DNA from: Boseongicola sp. SB0675_bin_26
Lineage (GTDB): Bacteria > Pseudomonadota > Alphaproteobacteria > Rhodobacterales > Rhodobacteraceae
Direction of reading: 5' to 3'
Assembly (NCBI GenBank): GCA_009843725.1
Contig: VYCX01000108.1
Span: forward strand, 1 to 5,935
Length of the DNA: 5,935 nucleotides
The notes under the pieces were generated by a model that saw only the letters and a program-made list of their open reading frames with translations, ran no database searches and had not been told where the DNA came from. This document shows, one piece after another, positions 5,907 to 5,935 of the stretch (positions are counted from its first letter, which is position 1; each line of letters starts with the position of its first letter). The translations under genes and the position numbers were made by a program.

Positions 5907-5935
5907 TGGCTTTCCTTGACGCGTGTTTGGCGGCC
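5906..5935 (+). CDS. Start of a further operon gene (partial, 10 codons)
   Basis: The A of the TPR gene's TGA stop begins an ATG (TGATG, 5904-5908), a classic coupled stop-start. The frame continues open as MAFLDACLAA to the end of the window. Only ten residues are visible, so the product cannot be named. No strong ribosome binding site precedes it; a GAG at 5898-5900 is the only hint. The call rests on the overlap arrangement and the tight packing of the genes before it. In operons of this type the next gene is often an enzyme acting on the imported substrate, but nothing here shows that. Confidence 0.45.
   Translation, partial: MAFLDACLAA

Overview
The window is high-GC DNA (coding regions mostly end codons in G or C) and carries one complete HAAT/LIV-type ABC importer operon on the + strand. 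The style suggests an alphaproteobacterium: a Tat-type signal on the binding protein, tightly packed overlapping genes and G/C-ending codons. No rRNA or other marker fixes the genus, so this is inference.

Layout. Positions 1-168 are the 3' end of an unidentified gene. Positions 169-657 are a 489-base gap. Its first part holds only weak inverted repeats. From about 447 it becomes AT-rich (33% GC over 451-510), with nested inverted repeats, a candidate sigma70-type promoter and, just before the first operon gene, a near-perfect ribosome binding site. The operon then runs: periplasmic substrate-binding protein (658-1965), a 99-base gap with two strong stem-loops, LivH-type permease (2065-2934), LivM-type permease (2927-3925), LivG-type ATPase (3934-4704), LivF-type ATPase (4694-5401), and a small Arg-rich TPR protein (5373-5906). 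A probable further gene starts at 5906 in a TGATG overlap and runs off the window.

How it works together. The binding protein captures a small solute in the periplasm. LivH and LivM form the membrane pathway, and LivG and LivF the ATP-hydrolysing pair. The stem-loops after the binding-protein gene suit the usual need for more binding protein than membrane components. All genes after the binding protein overlap or are nearly contiguous, which implies one mRNA and translational coupling. The substrate cannot be read from the sequence: amino acids, amides, urea and aromatic acids are all transported by this family.

The core of the window is a well-known system type. The less ordinary points are the TPR protein coupled to the end of the importer, an ATPase pair whose deviations from consensus fall in the same composite ATP site, a cysteine cluster in a Tat-type binding protein, the two-left-arm stem-loop after the binding-protein gene, and the inverted repeats overlapping the candidate promoter. 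I found no CRISPR array, tRNA, rRNA, insertion sequence or phage gene.
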